Of a DNA stretch of 64,000 bases, positions 11,961 through 24,900 are shown one piece after another (position 1 is the first letter of the stretch; the number at the start of each line of letters is the position of its first letter). The notes beneath the pieces are model-generated. The model worked only from the letters and a program-made list of their open reading frames with translations. It searched no databases and had not been told where the DNA came from. The position numbers and the translations under genes were made by a program. The DNA is from Echinometra lucunter (lineage: Eukaryota > Echinodermata > Echinoidea > Camarodonta > Echinometridae): the NCBI GenBank assembly GCA_029962745.1, contig CM057167.1, positions 22,307,951-22,371,950 of the forward strand. The letters run 5' to 3'.

Positions 11961-12955
11961 TCTGACCAGGGATGTGCATATTGCTGATCACTCCAGAACT
12001 TGTCTAGTCTAGCCTTGAAGGAGTTGACTGATTTAGCTGTGACAACCTCAGCTGGGAGTTCCAGTCACTCACCAATCTAACTCCAAAAGCATTAGCTCTC
12101 ACATCCAGTCTGCTCCTCTTCTGGAATAGTTTGAGTGGATGACCTCATGTTGCCTCAACAGTGACATCTTTGAAAAGCATATCCTTATTCACCTTGTCAA
12201 TACCATGGATTATCTTATAAGTCTGGATCATATCTCCTCTTCTCATTCTGTACAGTAGAGATGGTAACTTTATTGCACGAAGTCTGTCCCCATAGTCTAG
12301 GGAAGCAATAGATGGAATTAGCTTTGTAGCACGTCTCTGGACTTTTTCAATCTCCTTGAGGTCTGATGTAAATCTTGGATGCCATACTGCATTTCCATAT
12401 TCAAGGAGTGGTCTAACAAGAGCTTTATGTAATCTTGTGATAGTATATCTATCCTTGTAGATGAAGGTTCGTCTAATCACAGAGAGGACACGGCTGGCTT
12501 TAAGGACTGCAGAGGCAACATGAGCATGGAACTTGAGCTCAGCATCCATGATGCCCCCAGGTCTCGTTCCTCTGTGACTTCTTGTAAAGCAGTTCCATTT
12601 AGATTGTATGGATGATGCAAGCTGTTTTTACCAATGTGCAGAAATTTACATTTATTCACATTGAACCGGAGCTGCCATTCCTCATACCATTTCATCAGCC
12701 TGTCTAGATCAGCTTGTAGAATGTCACAATCGGCAGTTGTTGATATTTCTCTGAAGATCTTTGTATCATCTGCGTATATCCGCATGATGCGTGTCACTAC
12801 TTCTGGCAGGTCATTTATAAATATCACAAATACTGTCGGGCCGAGGAATATTCCACTCCTGACCCTATTCCATTTGGAGAACTTTCCATTCACTACAACC
12901 CTCTGCCTGCATCCTGTCGGGAAGGCACAAAAACCACTCCTCAAGATCTAACATT
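11957..12955 (-). pseudogene. 5'-truncated LINE reverse transcriptase fragment (CR1-like)
   Basis: Two overlapping minus-strand frames together resemble the C-terminal half of a non-LTR reverse transcriptase: RQRVVVNG, the catalytic box IYADDTKIF, NVNKCKFLHIG, LVRPLLEYGNAVW and a C-terminal thumb-like end finishing at a stop at 11957-11959. It is broken by a one-base frameshift near 12550, an in-frame TGA at 12145-12147, a small deletion in the SG..LGP motif near 12840, and probably another shift near 12920. The 5' part of the element is missing, as is usual for dead-on-arrival LINEs. Clade assignment to CR1 is by impression. Confidence 0.85.
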
Positions 12956-12964
12956 AACTGTTAG

Positions 12965-13657
12965 TAGGGTGTCTGAAGTCACACTGAAAAGTGTCAGCTT
13001 AAAAGCGTGTGATTCAGGGGAGAAAAATGGCACAATTTTAGGGGTAAATTCATCGTGCGATTAAAATGTGATCTGAATTAATTTTCATCTCGTATTTGGA
13101 ATGTATGGAAAGGGAAAATTCTGGTCATCCATTTGACGCTAAGGACAAGTTTTTGGGCTCACTAGAAATAAAAATACAAGATAAATTGCAAACCCTTATA
13201 AGCTGTGTGTGTTGAGATTGCCATTTCCCCATGCGTTTCCTATGGGAAACAGAAGTTTTCTGTTTTACACAATTTTTGTCACTTTTTCTCAATTTTGCAC
13301 TGTGATCTGATATTCAAACCTATAAAAAAATTCATACTATGGCATTAGAAAGATTGTAAAATTTCCTATCTGGTCATTAAAAGGAGAAGTTTTTGACATT
13401 AAGTATAAAGTTGTATCGGACCTCGGAAGCTCAAAATTTGTGTTCGTGTGTGTTGCCATTTCTTAACTACATAGCCTATGGCAGGAAAATGCTAAAAAAT
13501 GGGCCAATTTCATTCTCTTATTTTGCAGTAATTAACTGGAATTTTTCACAAAAAATCATATTTCTTTCAGTTTCAAGGTTATTATTTACCAAATCCAGGA
13601 AGAAAATTCAATAGTATTGTGAAATAAGAAAAATAATTTTTTTCTTCAGACACCCTA
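12965..13657. mobile_element. 693-bp non-autonomous DNA transposon with 7-bp target duplication
   Basis: Terminal inverted repeats TAGGGTGTCTGAAG / CTTCAGACACCCTA, flanked on both sides by CTGTTAG (12958-12964 and 13658-13664). No transposase ORF inside. A duplication of 7 bp does not identify the superfamily by itself. Confidence 0.85.
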
Positions 13658-13664
13658 CTGTTAG

Positions 13665-14620
13665 ATCTACATTAGATCTAACCATGTTAACGTTAATGTT
13701 AACTGTTAGCTGTCAAAACGTTAAATGAGAGGGGGCTTCTTTCAAGATTAAATCTAGATCATTAGATCTAACTTAAGTTCTAACCACTCATCCTGTGTAC
13801 TCGGTCAATGAATTGACCAAATGTGACAAGTCTGTACCTAAACTACATAGCATGCTTTTCTATTGGTTACTCGACGACATGCTGTCGACCTACGAGTCTG
13901 ATAAGCGTCAGTTTTCTTCTTAAAATTCACCATTTTCAGTTCATTCATCAGATATGAAGCAGGAAGGGGAAAATTGAGAGCCTCGGGAACATTGCTGGTA
14001 GGCCCTAAGTAAAATCAAAACCTTTCTTCTCTTTTATAAAAGATCTAAGTCAATGTATTTTGCGTTCGCGTCGGCAATTTGTTTCGCTTTTCAAAACGCT
14101 GTTTTGACCTACGGGTGGATCTAACGTTGGGTCAAGATTTTTTTGCAACACGTCAACTGTCTTTGAACTTTAACTTTAAGTTAGTTTGTCATTATTTGGG
14201 CATCAAGGTGACAATAGGCCTAACTGTTAGGCTAGGTCTAATTTTTTGTAGACCTTACTGTTAATTGTTAAATTAGAAAACCATGCACCATTCATTTGTT
14301 GTCTTTGTACTCTGGCTCTGCGCTTCATTCCGTCACACCAATGCAGACATGTCAAGTCTCGCGCATTAGGCGTGAGACTCCCGCATTGGGGGCTCTTGCT
14401 CATCCCCAAAAATCTCTTTCTCACGCCTGCATCACAGCCTATCCCCATATATATTATACACAACGCCTGGCGATCTCACGGTTCCCTGCCTAAAATCTCA
14501 CACATTGCTGGTCTTTGACCTTGGCATCTCTGCCAATGCAAGTCTGAATCCAAGACCAGCAAGGACAAGGACAAGGTGGCGAGCTGTGTGAATGTGGCTT
14601 TGCCAGTCACACTCACAGTC
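13665..14620. other. Intergenic sequence
   Basis: AACGTTAAC-type words, then unique sequence with no recognisable exon; short ORFs only. Confidence 0.45.
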
Positions 14621-14625
14621 ACAGT

Positions 14626-14870
14626 CATACTCATAGTCATACTGTCATAGACTGTCATAGACTTAGCATGCTACTGGAGGATGACCAGATGATGAAGATT
14701 TGTGTATTTTATGATGTGTATGACCTATTAATGATGATGATGACCATATAATGTCTTGGATGATAGGCATGTTAATTGTTATGGATATGATTAAGGCAGT
14801 GTATATAGCCACAGTACACAGGTACATGTATGTCTCCACCTAATGGCTACATCATGCAATGTACAGTATG
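14626..14870 (+). repeat. 245-bp direct repeat, left copy
   Basis: Identical to 15141-15385 at all but two positions (A/T near 14728 and T/C near 14832 by reading). Abuts the MITE at 14871 exactly. Confidence 0.95.
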
Positions 14871-15140
14871 CACTATGAACATGACGGACAAAGAAAGCGG
14901 ACAAAATAAACAACCCCTCATTCTACCCCTTCACAATGGTTCTGGTAGTCTAAAGAACATCCCTTCACTGCCATTGTCTAAAATATGTGGAACAGGTGCC
15001 ACATGCATATTCACCTGGAACTACATGATTAAACATAATAGCTGTGAAGGGATGTTCTTTTGACTACCAGAACCATTGTGAAGGGTAGAATGAGAGGTTG
15101 TTTATTTTGTCCGCTTTCTTTGTTTGCCATGTTCATAGTG
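14871..15140. mobile_element. 270-bp foldback MITE, CACTATGAACATG ends
   Basis: Inverted arms of roughly 115 bp starting CACTATGAACATG and containing AAAGCGGACAAAATAAACAA. A second copy, inverted inside, lies at 59911-60183. No coding capacity. Confidence 0.92.
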
Positions 15141-15385
15141 CATACTCATAGTCATACTGTCATAGACTGTCATAGACTTAGCATGCTACTGGAGGATGAC
15201 CAGATGATGAAGATTTGTGTATTTTATGATGTGTATGACCTTTTAATGATGATGATGACCATATAATGTCTTGGATGATAGGCATGTTAATTGTTATGGA
15301 TATGATTAAGGCAGTGTATATAGCCACAGTACACAGGTACATGTATGCCTCCACCTAATGGCTACATCATGCAATGTACAGTATG
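15141..15385 (+). repeat. 245-bp direct repeat, right copy
   Basis: Second copy of the 14626-14870 unit, starting at the base after the MITE end. Confidence 0.95.
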
Positions 15386-15814
15386 GTAATGCCTCATCAT
15401 GATCATGGAGGTTATTATCGTACTGTATGTTGCACGTGTATTTGTAGAATATTGGAGAGGATGTTGCTATATCATTGTGCTGGGTCGAGGATGTAACGTA
15501 GAGACACACACGTGTGGCTGTATACACCATGCCTACACATGGTGATCATGATAATGATGGTGATTTTGACTGGGATATTTGAAAGGATGTTGATACAGAG
15601 TCGAAGAGTTTTTTAATGTCATTTTATGTATTCCAAGGATTACTTTAAGTTAAAATTGTGATTTCATCCCTGAACAGCATTTTACCATGTCATATTTTGG
15701 CCACCAGGTCCAGGATAACTGATAATTGATGCAAGTCCTGTGCTTGGGCTTTACTTTGGAGATTGGAGATTGGAGTGTGGATCAGTAGACTTGGGGAAAC
15801 TACCAAATAAGAAG
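15386..15814 (+). promoter_or_regulatory. Likely ICE2 upstream/5'UTR region
   Basis: Non-repetitive sequence leading to the ICE2 start. An in-frame ATG at 15740 would add 25 residues. No TATA box or start site could be fixed. Confidence 0.35.
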
Positions 15815-15936
15815 ATGGGAGATGATGATGATGATGATATCTTCTTTACCGAAGAGGATTATGAGATGTTTTCCTTGAGTCGAACACACAACATTCGAGC
15901 CCGTCGTCATGAAGAACTCAAGGCTTTGAAAAATTG
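15815..15936 (+). CDS. ICE2: ICE2 coding exon 1
   Basis: Starts MGDDDDDDIFFTEEDYEMF; the phenylalanine/acidic motif resembles the FF..E.Y start of vertebrate ICE2. Donor GTAATG, two bases carried over. An upstream in-frame ATG at 15740 is possible. Confidence 0.85.
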
Positions 15937-18900
15937 GTAATGGATGCTATAAACTTGCCAATCTGAAAGAATTCACAGACTTAATGAGTAGAGAAGAATT
16001 GCCCAGTATGACATATCTCCTTTTTATTGAATGATAGACCCCGTTTACACCGCGGGGCCGGCCTCGCGGTACTCGGTACTCGGTACCGCAATTTTGTGCA
16101 TTTACACTGCCTATTCTGGGCCAGCCTATTAATGTAAATGTTTCGCCGGTAGCAGCGCTCTGCATGTAAAAAAACGATTTTAATTGAGGAACGCGCGAAA
16201 AGCGGACCCGCATTTGGGTCCACGTGTGTTTCAACCAAAACTAGGCCGGCCTCGGACCCGCATTTGGTACCGCATTTGGGTCCGCTTGCGTTTACATCTA
16301 AATTTGGGCCGGCCTTGGGCCGGCCTATTGCTTGGTGCAAACGGGCTCATAGAGACATTTTTAGTAGTCACAATAGTTCTAGCGTAATATGTGTGTTTTA
16401 ATTGTCAATTCTTGGAGGATGTAGAAAGTTTACAGAAAATACTAATAGTTTTTAAATGATCAGTTTGACCAAAAAAAAAATAATACAGTAATATTGGCTG
16501 AATATAAAGAAAAAAAAAAGATTTATTAAGATGTGATTATTTTCACCTAAAAATCTAGTTGCATAATCATATCCGTTCTGATATCTTGTTTATTATAATT
16601 GCATGATTTCGACCAAATTTTCTTCACTTTGAAATTCATTCTAGGCGGGATGTAGTTGCCAAAGAGAAGGGGAAGAAGCAGACTAAGAAAGCTCTCAAGC
16701 AGAGCAAGACTACCAATACTCCTAAGGAACCCACCAAGCAGAAGCAGCAACAGAAGCCACCCCAATCTACAGGCAGTGTCAGCTCCCAGAAGCCAAAACC
16801 CAAGGCAGCATTGAATGTATACAGTCTGAATTCACCCAACCCCCAAATCAGGTACAATGCAAACATTATGTTTTTCTTCTCTAGAGCACTTTTAGGATTG
16901 GAAAAAAATGATATAATATATATTCCCAGGGTAGCCTCATCAGTATGAATACTGAAATCATCATCCCATCAGGTATCCTTTTCATTACACCTGGGTCAAG
17001 GGAGGCAGATACAGGTAAAATACCTTGTGCAAGGATGTAAGAGAGGATAAAACCCGGGGACCCATCATGCGAGGGTCAAGAGTCTTAATATACTGCAGAC
17101 CTCCCACAGATTTGTGATAGTCTTTGATTTTGGGAAGCTCTTTGGTTAATTGGTTATTTTACCTGACTGCTAAGAAAGCATGTGTGTGCTTGTTAGTAAG
17201 CAACCAGGGGACCGACGGCTTTAAGTCCCTTCCGAAGGACTTGGTAATGAGGATTAAGACCTTACCAAAGGGCATTAGGGCATTAAGGGCATCCGCTTGG
17301 TTTTGAATCTGGGTACTCCCGGTTACGAGACCAATGCTCTACCACTGAGCCACGGCGCCTCCTTTCAAAGTTTTTCAGGGATAGATCTCACTTCTCATTT
17401 TTTTCTTCAATGTATTTTTTCACTTTTTAGGTACCCCACCTTTTCTCGCTTAACCCTTGCTCAGCATAAGAAGTTCCTTGAACTCCAAGCCAAGTACGGG
17501 TCCAAGGGCATCAGGGTCACAACCTCTAAACAGTCGGCAGAACATCAGCATTGGAGGGTAAGATTATTCACAGATGATGGAATCGACAGGAGGAGAGAAT
17601 TGAAGAATGCTATCATGTGTGCAGTAGGAAGTGAATGTCCTAGTCACTTTTGTGGTGCACCAACAATGCTCCAGTAGGTTTCTTGGCAGGCCCTTGTTTG
17701 CCCTTGGTTTGATGACTGGGTAAAACTGTTCAAAGCTTTAATGTTCTGTGAATGAGATTTCTTTACAAATGCAAATTAACCCTTTGTCTTCTGAATGTTC
17801 TTGGCTTTAATACAGGAAAGGTATGGTTCCTATAGGCAATGGTGTAGTGTGAATGCAGAGATAGGCTATGCCATTGCTATTCTGTTATAAAGAACTGTTG
17901 AGAATTATCTGAAATACCGGTACATAGTGCGTGTGGAGCAGTAAATATGTCCGTCTGTCCTTATGTTATGAAATTTATGTTATGAAAACAGAATCAGGAT
18001 TTGTTTATGTTATTGTCATTTATAGTGCTTTATGTGTCTTGATGTATTTTTGAATAAAATCTTTAATAAAAAGAAAATGATGGGGGAAAGAAAGGTCCTT
18101 ACCATATTTCAGTAAGTGTTCCTAAAAGCCTAACATTTCGTACCATCGCTATTTCATATCTAGCAACTCGGTACCCTGATATACCAAGATCAACAAGACT
18201 TCAATGCCTTTGCAGAGTACATCGCTAAAAGTCAACCGGAGAGTTACAATTGCTTGCCGACCGGAGCTGTGAAATACAACAAGGTAGCAAGTACTTCTTC
18301 ATTATACGTTCAAAACTGCTTTTCCAACCACCTCTATAGAAAGAGCACCTGTGCAGGAAGAGTGCCTATGCATGTAGAAAGACCACATTTGGTGTTGCCC
18401 TTAATACATGTACCTCATTGAAACAGGATTTAAAGTGACCTGCATGTTAAGGCTACCTGCTTATGAAGACTGCTATTCTTGCCTGTCTTGTGTGGACTTT
18501 ATGTTTATGCACAGGCTCCCCTGTAATTCCTTGATGTGTGCATAGTTGGGCGAGAAGGGGGGGGGGGGGAGCAGAAGAGTCTGATTCAGTAATCAACCTT
18601 TTGAATACAATTCATTTGGACTGCGTTTCACGAAACCGTCATAAGTCTAACTTCTCAGACATCCCATAGAAACGCGTATTGTAGAATTAACACGCGTTTC
18701 AATGGGATGTCCATGAACTTAGACTTATGACGGTTTCGTGAAACGCAGCCCTGTAGTGTAAATCATATTACATAGATCCTAGCCTTGGTTCTTCAGTATT
18801 TCATAGCTGAATTGTTTTTCACATCCTTACTCACAGGATTCTTTGAAGAGAAATCTAGAGAGAGTGGAATCCCTTCACCAGCACTATGAGGTGCTTCAGA

Positions 18901-21900
18901 CTGTTACTCTCAACCCAGGAGTCCCTTTACCATCTGACCCTACTCTACAGAGAATAGGATCACCAATCTTTGTGGTATGTATTGTACAGTTCAAAATAAT
19001 AGTTTTTGTCAGTTTTAAACTCTATTTTAGGACTTGATAACACACACAAAAATAACAAAAAAAACAAAACACAAAAAAACAAAAAAAAACAAAAAAAGGA
19101 AAATGAGCAGAAGCCTCTCCCCCAGACACAAAAACATCAGCCTTGGTCTTCCCCATATTCATTAACTAGAAGCTTGCATCTGATTTTCCTGAACTTCTCT
19201 CTCTCCTCAATATGCAAGGCTGAAAAGATTTTGTATATATGTATTTCCATAATTTTATTGTGATTCCATGACAAATCACTGGATGTATGTGTAATAATCT
19301 AGATGACTATCTACTTGGTATACAACTAATGAAGAAAGTGTTATAAGACTTCCCCCAACAGCACAATGGTACAAGACCACTGAACTTAACGTTGCTTCGA
19401 CATGAAAAACAAATTTAGATTGCTTGGACAATATTGTTACTCTTGTTAAGACTTTAATACGTACAAGTTTGTATGTACTGTAAAAGAGTAATTTTAGAGT
19501 TTAATCCTGTCTCCAATTTCAAAGAGGTAATGTAGGTTGGACAGTAAATATTTAAAAGGCCGTATTGCCTTCAGCAACATCGTAAACCAGTTTGCTTCTT
19601 AATTTTCAGGGAAAGGCACCAGAGTTAGTCATCCCTCCACTGGAAGAGCGGAAAGTGGTTTTAAAAACAGCTGGTGCTGAAAGTGAAAGTAGATCAGAAG
19701 AGCAAGAAAATGTATGTAAATTTCTCAGTTTAGTCCTTGAACCCCTCAGGATTGTCCTTTCTGTACCCCCTGAACAAATGTGTTTTAACCCATAGAGGTA
19801 CAGTGTCACCTTTAGGAGACGTTTTTGCAGTATCTGTTGGTCCAGAATGTTGGGCAGTACATATCATACATGAGCAGAAAGAGAAAAATGCACTGACAAA
19901 TTTGAGCCCATTCCTATCACTGTATGGTGTGGCGTTCTCGAATTAGAGCAGTTTAAGTGTAACTAATCATTAAACTCTTTAAATTGGCAATGCAGTGAAT
20001 AATATATAATCACTATTTCTGTGTTCAAATTGGCAATTTCTGATTCAATTTTACAATTATATTTCATTTTGGTTTATGTTATATCCATACCGGTATTTAT
20101 TTTTTTCAAGCTATGTAAATGTGGAAAAAAATAATTTGTATTACCAATTTGAGGATTGAAGATGATTAATCTAGACCCTAAGAAAGCTCTGTACTGCTAT
20201 GGGTTAACGTATTGAACACTAAGCCTGAGATAAATCAGGATGTGGTCTATGGAAAATGCATGGTATACTGAAGTCAAATAGTCCTCAGTGGGTTAACAGC
20301 CAAAGTAGGGGATCATGGGTTATGAAGTTTTTTTGTGCAGTATTCATAGGTATTCCTCATTGAGAATTTGCATTGAAAACATTATGTTTCCTTGGAAAGT
20401 TTTGTGAACATTAAGAAATTGATAATTCATAATTGCATGGAGACCTACAAGGTCCGTTCAGTGAATGATGTTTTTGTTTCTTTTATACACGTTTGCAACA
20501 ATTTCTTTCCTCTTACTGTAGGCGTCCAACCAGAACAATTGCCAAAAACTGGCAGAAGTATACAAGGCAGATATTGTCCTCTCTGCAAACAGTCTCTACA
20601 CCCTTGTGAACAACCATGCACCCCTCTATGAGCATCAGTGGGAGATTCCTATTGAGGTCAAAGGTGAGCTTAAGTTGGTGTGGTGCAAGTTCCCATGTGC
20701 AGTGCATTATGGTTTGTTGCCCCATACTTGCGGCAAAGTTTTCATTTATGGTACAGCTCCCTTACCAGAAAGAAAAAACAAGTATTAGAATGGCTAATAT
20801 TCTGCTTTACTCTACTTCTGATCATATATTTGTAGTAATACATATGTATTTGTCATCTATTTCAGAGAGACCCTCAGGAAAGGTAGTTCTCATTGAAGAG
20901 CCTTTGATGAGACATTTGTACTATCCACATGAGGCAAGTGGTCTCTATAACAACCTGGTTCTGAAGCGGATGATGACGAGTGGGGACAACGAGAAGTACT
21001 GTAAGTTCCTGGACAGAACAGAAGAGGACGGACCTGAAGGCATGACTCACATAAGGCTGGATACCATTCTTCCCGAAGAGCCTGAAGCGGAGGAGAATGT
21101 TGATGATGAGTTTGGTTCAGTGTCCTTGACTGACTTGGAGACCTTTGGGAGTGACCTTCGAAGCCCCAGGTCAAAAGAACCTGACAGGGAAGATAGAATG
21201 GAAGAGTCATATCCAGACCTTGTAGTGGAAGGAAATGAGAAGCAAAATGTTGTGAAGGATGAAAGTAGTTCTGTGATAGTTTCTGAACAGACTCCACCAG
21301 ATGGCAGAGATGACAGATATGCTAGAAAATCTTCAAGTGGTGATGATGTTCCTATGAAGACTGTAGATGACAGTAAATCAAGTAACAGTGAAAGTACTAA
21401 TTTAGATAGAAGCCTCTCATCAGAGGACTCACATCAGACTTCTGTTGAATCTTCACTGCAAAATGAGAATGCTAGTATTGCTGAGGAGGATGTGGAAAGA
21501 CTTGCAGCAGCTGCAAGGAGAAAAGTTGTGAAGGTTGTTGTTCGCAAGAGATCAACAAGTACTGATGATGATGCAATAGCGACAGATGATGCTGGCGGTG
21601 CTCTGTCACAAGAGTTACAGGTTGTAGGAAATGAAGGAAAACCAGATGTTAGCATGCAGGATAGAGACAAAGCAGAGATAACTACTGCCCTACACAGTCA
21701 GCAGAAAGCTGATAATGAGAGGGGGAGACTGATGAGCGATAGCAGCGATGATGGTCAGAACTTGGTGATCATGACAGAATCTGACCTTGGACATAGCCCA
21801 TCAGCGCTTAGAGGTGAGCCATTTCCCAAATCACCCAACAGAAAAGGGAAATCTGCAGAGGAAGACACTCTGCAAGGAAGTGGGAAAGAACTGGGAGATG

Positions 21901-24900
21901 TAGTGAAAGAAGAGTCGATTGTAGATGGCTCCACTGACGAAAGACAGAATATTGTAAAACAAGCTCCACAGGACATAGGTAGCGCAACAGTAGAAAATGC
22001 AACAATAGAAAATGATGTGAAAGATGAACAGACCAAAGGGATACCTGATGAAGAGGTGCCTGAGGGGAGGATGGCTACTAGGAGAAGCTCACGTATCAGG
22101 AAGCAAAGTTCCAGTGATGGCAACACCAGTGCTGGACAAGTGGAAGAAGTCCCTGTGAAGAGGAAGAGGGGAAGGCCCAGAAAACATCCCAGTAAGGAGG
22201 AGCAGACTGCCGCAGTGGAAGTAAAGCAGATGAAGAAAGACAACGATGGAAATCAGATCACAGAACAAGAAATATCCCCCAAGAATTTGGGTTTGGAAAA
22301 GAATGAAAAGGAAAAAGAATCAAGCTGTGCTACACCAAGGAGTCTAAGAACTAGAAGTAGGAGGGACAATTCTGGAGATAGCGGAAAAGGTTCAAAGACA
22401 GCCAGAAATCAGACACAGGTCAGTAAAGAAGAATACTCTAAGCAAGATCATGTTGAACAAAATATTTTCCAAAGTGAAGATACTACTGTTGTGTCTAAGA
22501 GTCAAGGCTCCTCTGTGGTCAATCAAGGAGAAGAGGGTAATCAGAAGATAGCAACAAAGAGAAAAGGAACACCAAAGAAAGTTTCACCTGGAAAAGCTGG
22601 CACCCCAAAGAAGCCAGGAGATAAAGAGGTTGGTGTGAAGAACAAAGCAGAGTCGACCATTGATGAAATCATGCGACTTCAGGAGAAAATGCTCACCAGG
22701 CGGAAATCGAGCTGCCAAGAGCACTCTCAAGGTCAGTCGCAAGGTCATAGCTATCAAAGACATGGACAAAGTCACCAGGGAGGTAGTGAAGTCACGAGTG
22801 CAGAAGAGACACATGCTGAGACAGGCTTCTTACCAGAAGGTATGGAGTTGCAACATCCTATAGAAGGAAGCTGGGCCTATAGCCTCTGGAAGTTTGGCAG
22901 ATTGCGGCTGCTTACACAGGACAAGTGTAATGGAACATTAAAGGTAGGACGAACAAACAACTTCCCAGGAGCATCCACGGTGCCGTTGCATAAAACTTGC
23001 CATTATAGTAACTTTGCCATCAATGGTAACTTGCATGGAATATTGGATTTTGATTGGCTGTTGAGCAACGTTACCATGGTAGTTACCATTGATGACAAAG
23101 TTACTATAATAGTAAGTTTTTATGCAATGGCACCGTGATGTGGGCTAACTTTATTGTCAAAGTGATTTGCATAAAATCTCATCTTGATAAAGGTGAAGGT
23201 CAAGGCTTTGACAAATATTTATTTTCCAATATCTAGCCCAAATAAATCATAAGTGAAAAGGTCAATTAGCCTTTTCTTTCCCATGCAGTGGTGCAAGACA
23301 GACTGTATTCCACTTTCCATACAAGGAAGCTACTTATACTTCTTGCAAATTATTATACAGTTGAACTTTACATTGCAATACTTTTGCTAATACTGTCTGT
23401 TTTGAAGCAATCAGCACATTATTTTCATGTTAGTCCTTGATGTTCTGTTTTGATATTGACTGATTCAGTTGTTCCCTGAAATTGACCCTCTACTTTAATA
23501 GATCAACATGTAATCCACGATTGAGTATCAAGATCTTTAAGATGTTGTGTGATGAAATTGGATATAGTATTTAGCTTAATCTTCAGTATAGAATGTGGCA
23601 TGGAGACTCGAAGTCAGTTATAGTTTCAGGTATAACATTTATTCAGATGAATGCAACTTAAAAGATGATAATGATGAATTGACATCTGAAGTAAGTCTGA
23701 CGATGACTATATTCTCTCGATATCTAGAATAATCTATAAACAATCTCTGGTCTCTCTATCATACCTAATCAATCTACCAGAAGTTCTGGAGTGAACCCCT
23801 TTTAAAATGTGTAAACCCTCTTCTTGGAGTTGGCCAACCTTAGGCCTTTGACTAAATGACCAAAATTATGTCATAACTGTTACTTGGTATTCAGGGAGTG
23901 GGTTTGTTATCTGGAAGGAGTGATGTAGCGAATAAGAAGACCATAAAGTGACCAGTGCACCATAGCTTTAGTTGGAAGTTGTATGAGTAATACCTTCTGA
24001 AGAAGGGTGAAAACATTTAACTTCCTGTTTTACTTCTTGCAGAAAAGTGTTGATTAGCTATTGATGAATTATTGAAAACATGAAATTGATCTTATTATCA
24101 CATAATAATAACATTGGTTTGGTGTTTGTGATGGTTGCAGGGAGACTTTATGAGCATTGGTGAGAAGATGGAGTATCAGTCAGATCTTGGCCTTGAGATG
24201 CAGACAGCCAGTGACTTGACTAGGATGTGGATTAATCTTTACCTCAACCCTGGCTCAAAGTTCCTCAGAGGTTAGTGTCATCAGTCCAGTAATGATTATG
24301 CTAATGTCAAACTCATTTCAAAATAATGTTAATTCTCATCCAGTCAATCCCTGCACATTTTACAAATTATTCAAATACCATGAACAAATGCAGATTATCT
24401 TGGGCATAATGCAAAAGCATGAAGATAAAAGCAGAGAGAGAGAGAGAGAGAGAGAGAGTGAGGGAGAGATAGAAAGAAAGAAAGAAAGAGAGAGTGGCAG
24501 ACAGGGAGAGATAGAGAAAAGAGACAGAGAAGAGGAGTGCAAAGCAGAACAGAGATAACTTAAGCATTTTTTTCAGTGTCCATTTAAATATATGTGATCA
24601 GCTTCCTATCCAAGCATAAACCAGTATTTTTTTCCGTTCCTTTTTATTGTGTGCATTTTTTGTCAAACATCAATATCCTTACAGGAAGAATAGACTCCAG
24701 AACATCTGAGATCCTAAGCTGGGAATGTGTAGATGGCTTAACCATGGTCCAGCCCCAACAAGCATTCAAGTGAGTATCTGTTTAATTAAATCTGTCTGTG
24801 GAATTCTTCCAAGGTACAGTCAAACAATTTTAATAACAACCTGTCTATAAAGAGTGTAATTTTTTTATTTTCTTTGAGTAGTGTTATGCATTTGAGTATG

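Noticed and set aside
14626..15385. LTR retrotransposon (245-bp direct repeats as LTRs)
   Set aside because: The interior is a 270-bp foldback MITE known elsewhere without these repeats; there is no evident primer-binding site, and the repeats are not TG...CA bounded.
17195..17359. A tRNA-Thr gene on the minus strand
   Set aside because: The acceptor arm does not pair and the anticodon stem is short by a base; better explained as a SINE head.
20616..20865. N-terminal part of the 840-codon frame on ICE2
   Set aside because: It runs through exon 7 in the wrong frame and through intron 7; the conserved protein joins exon 7 (20522-20663) to 20866.
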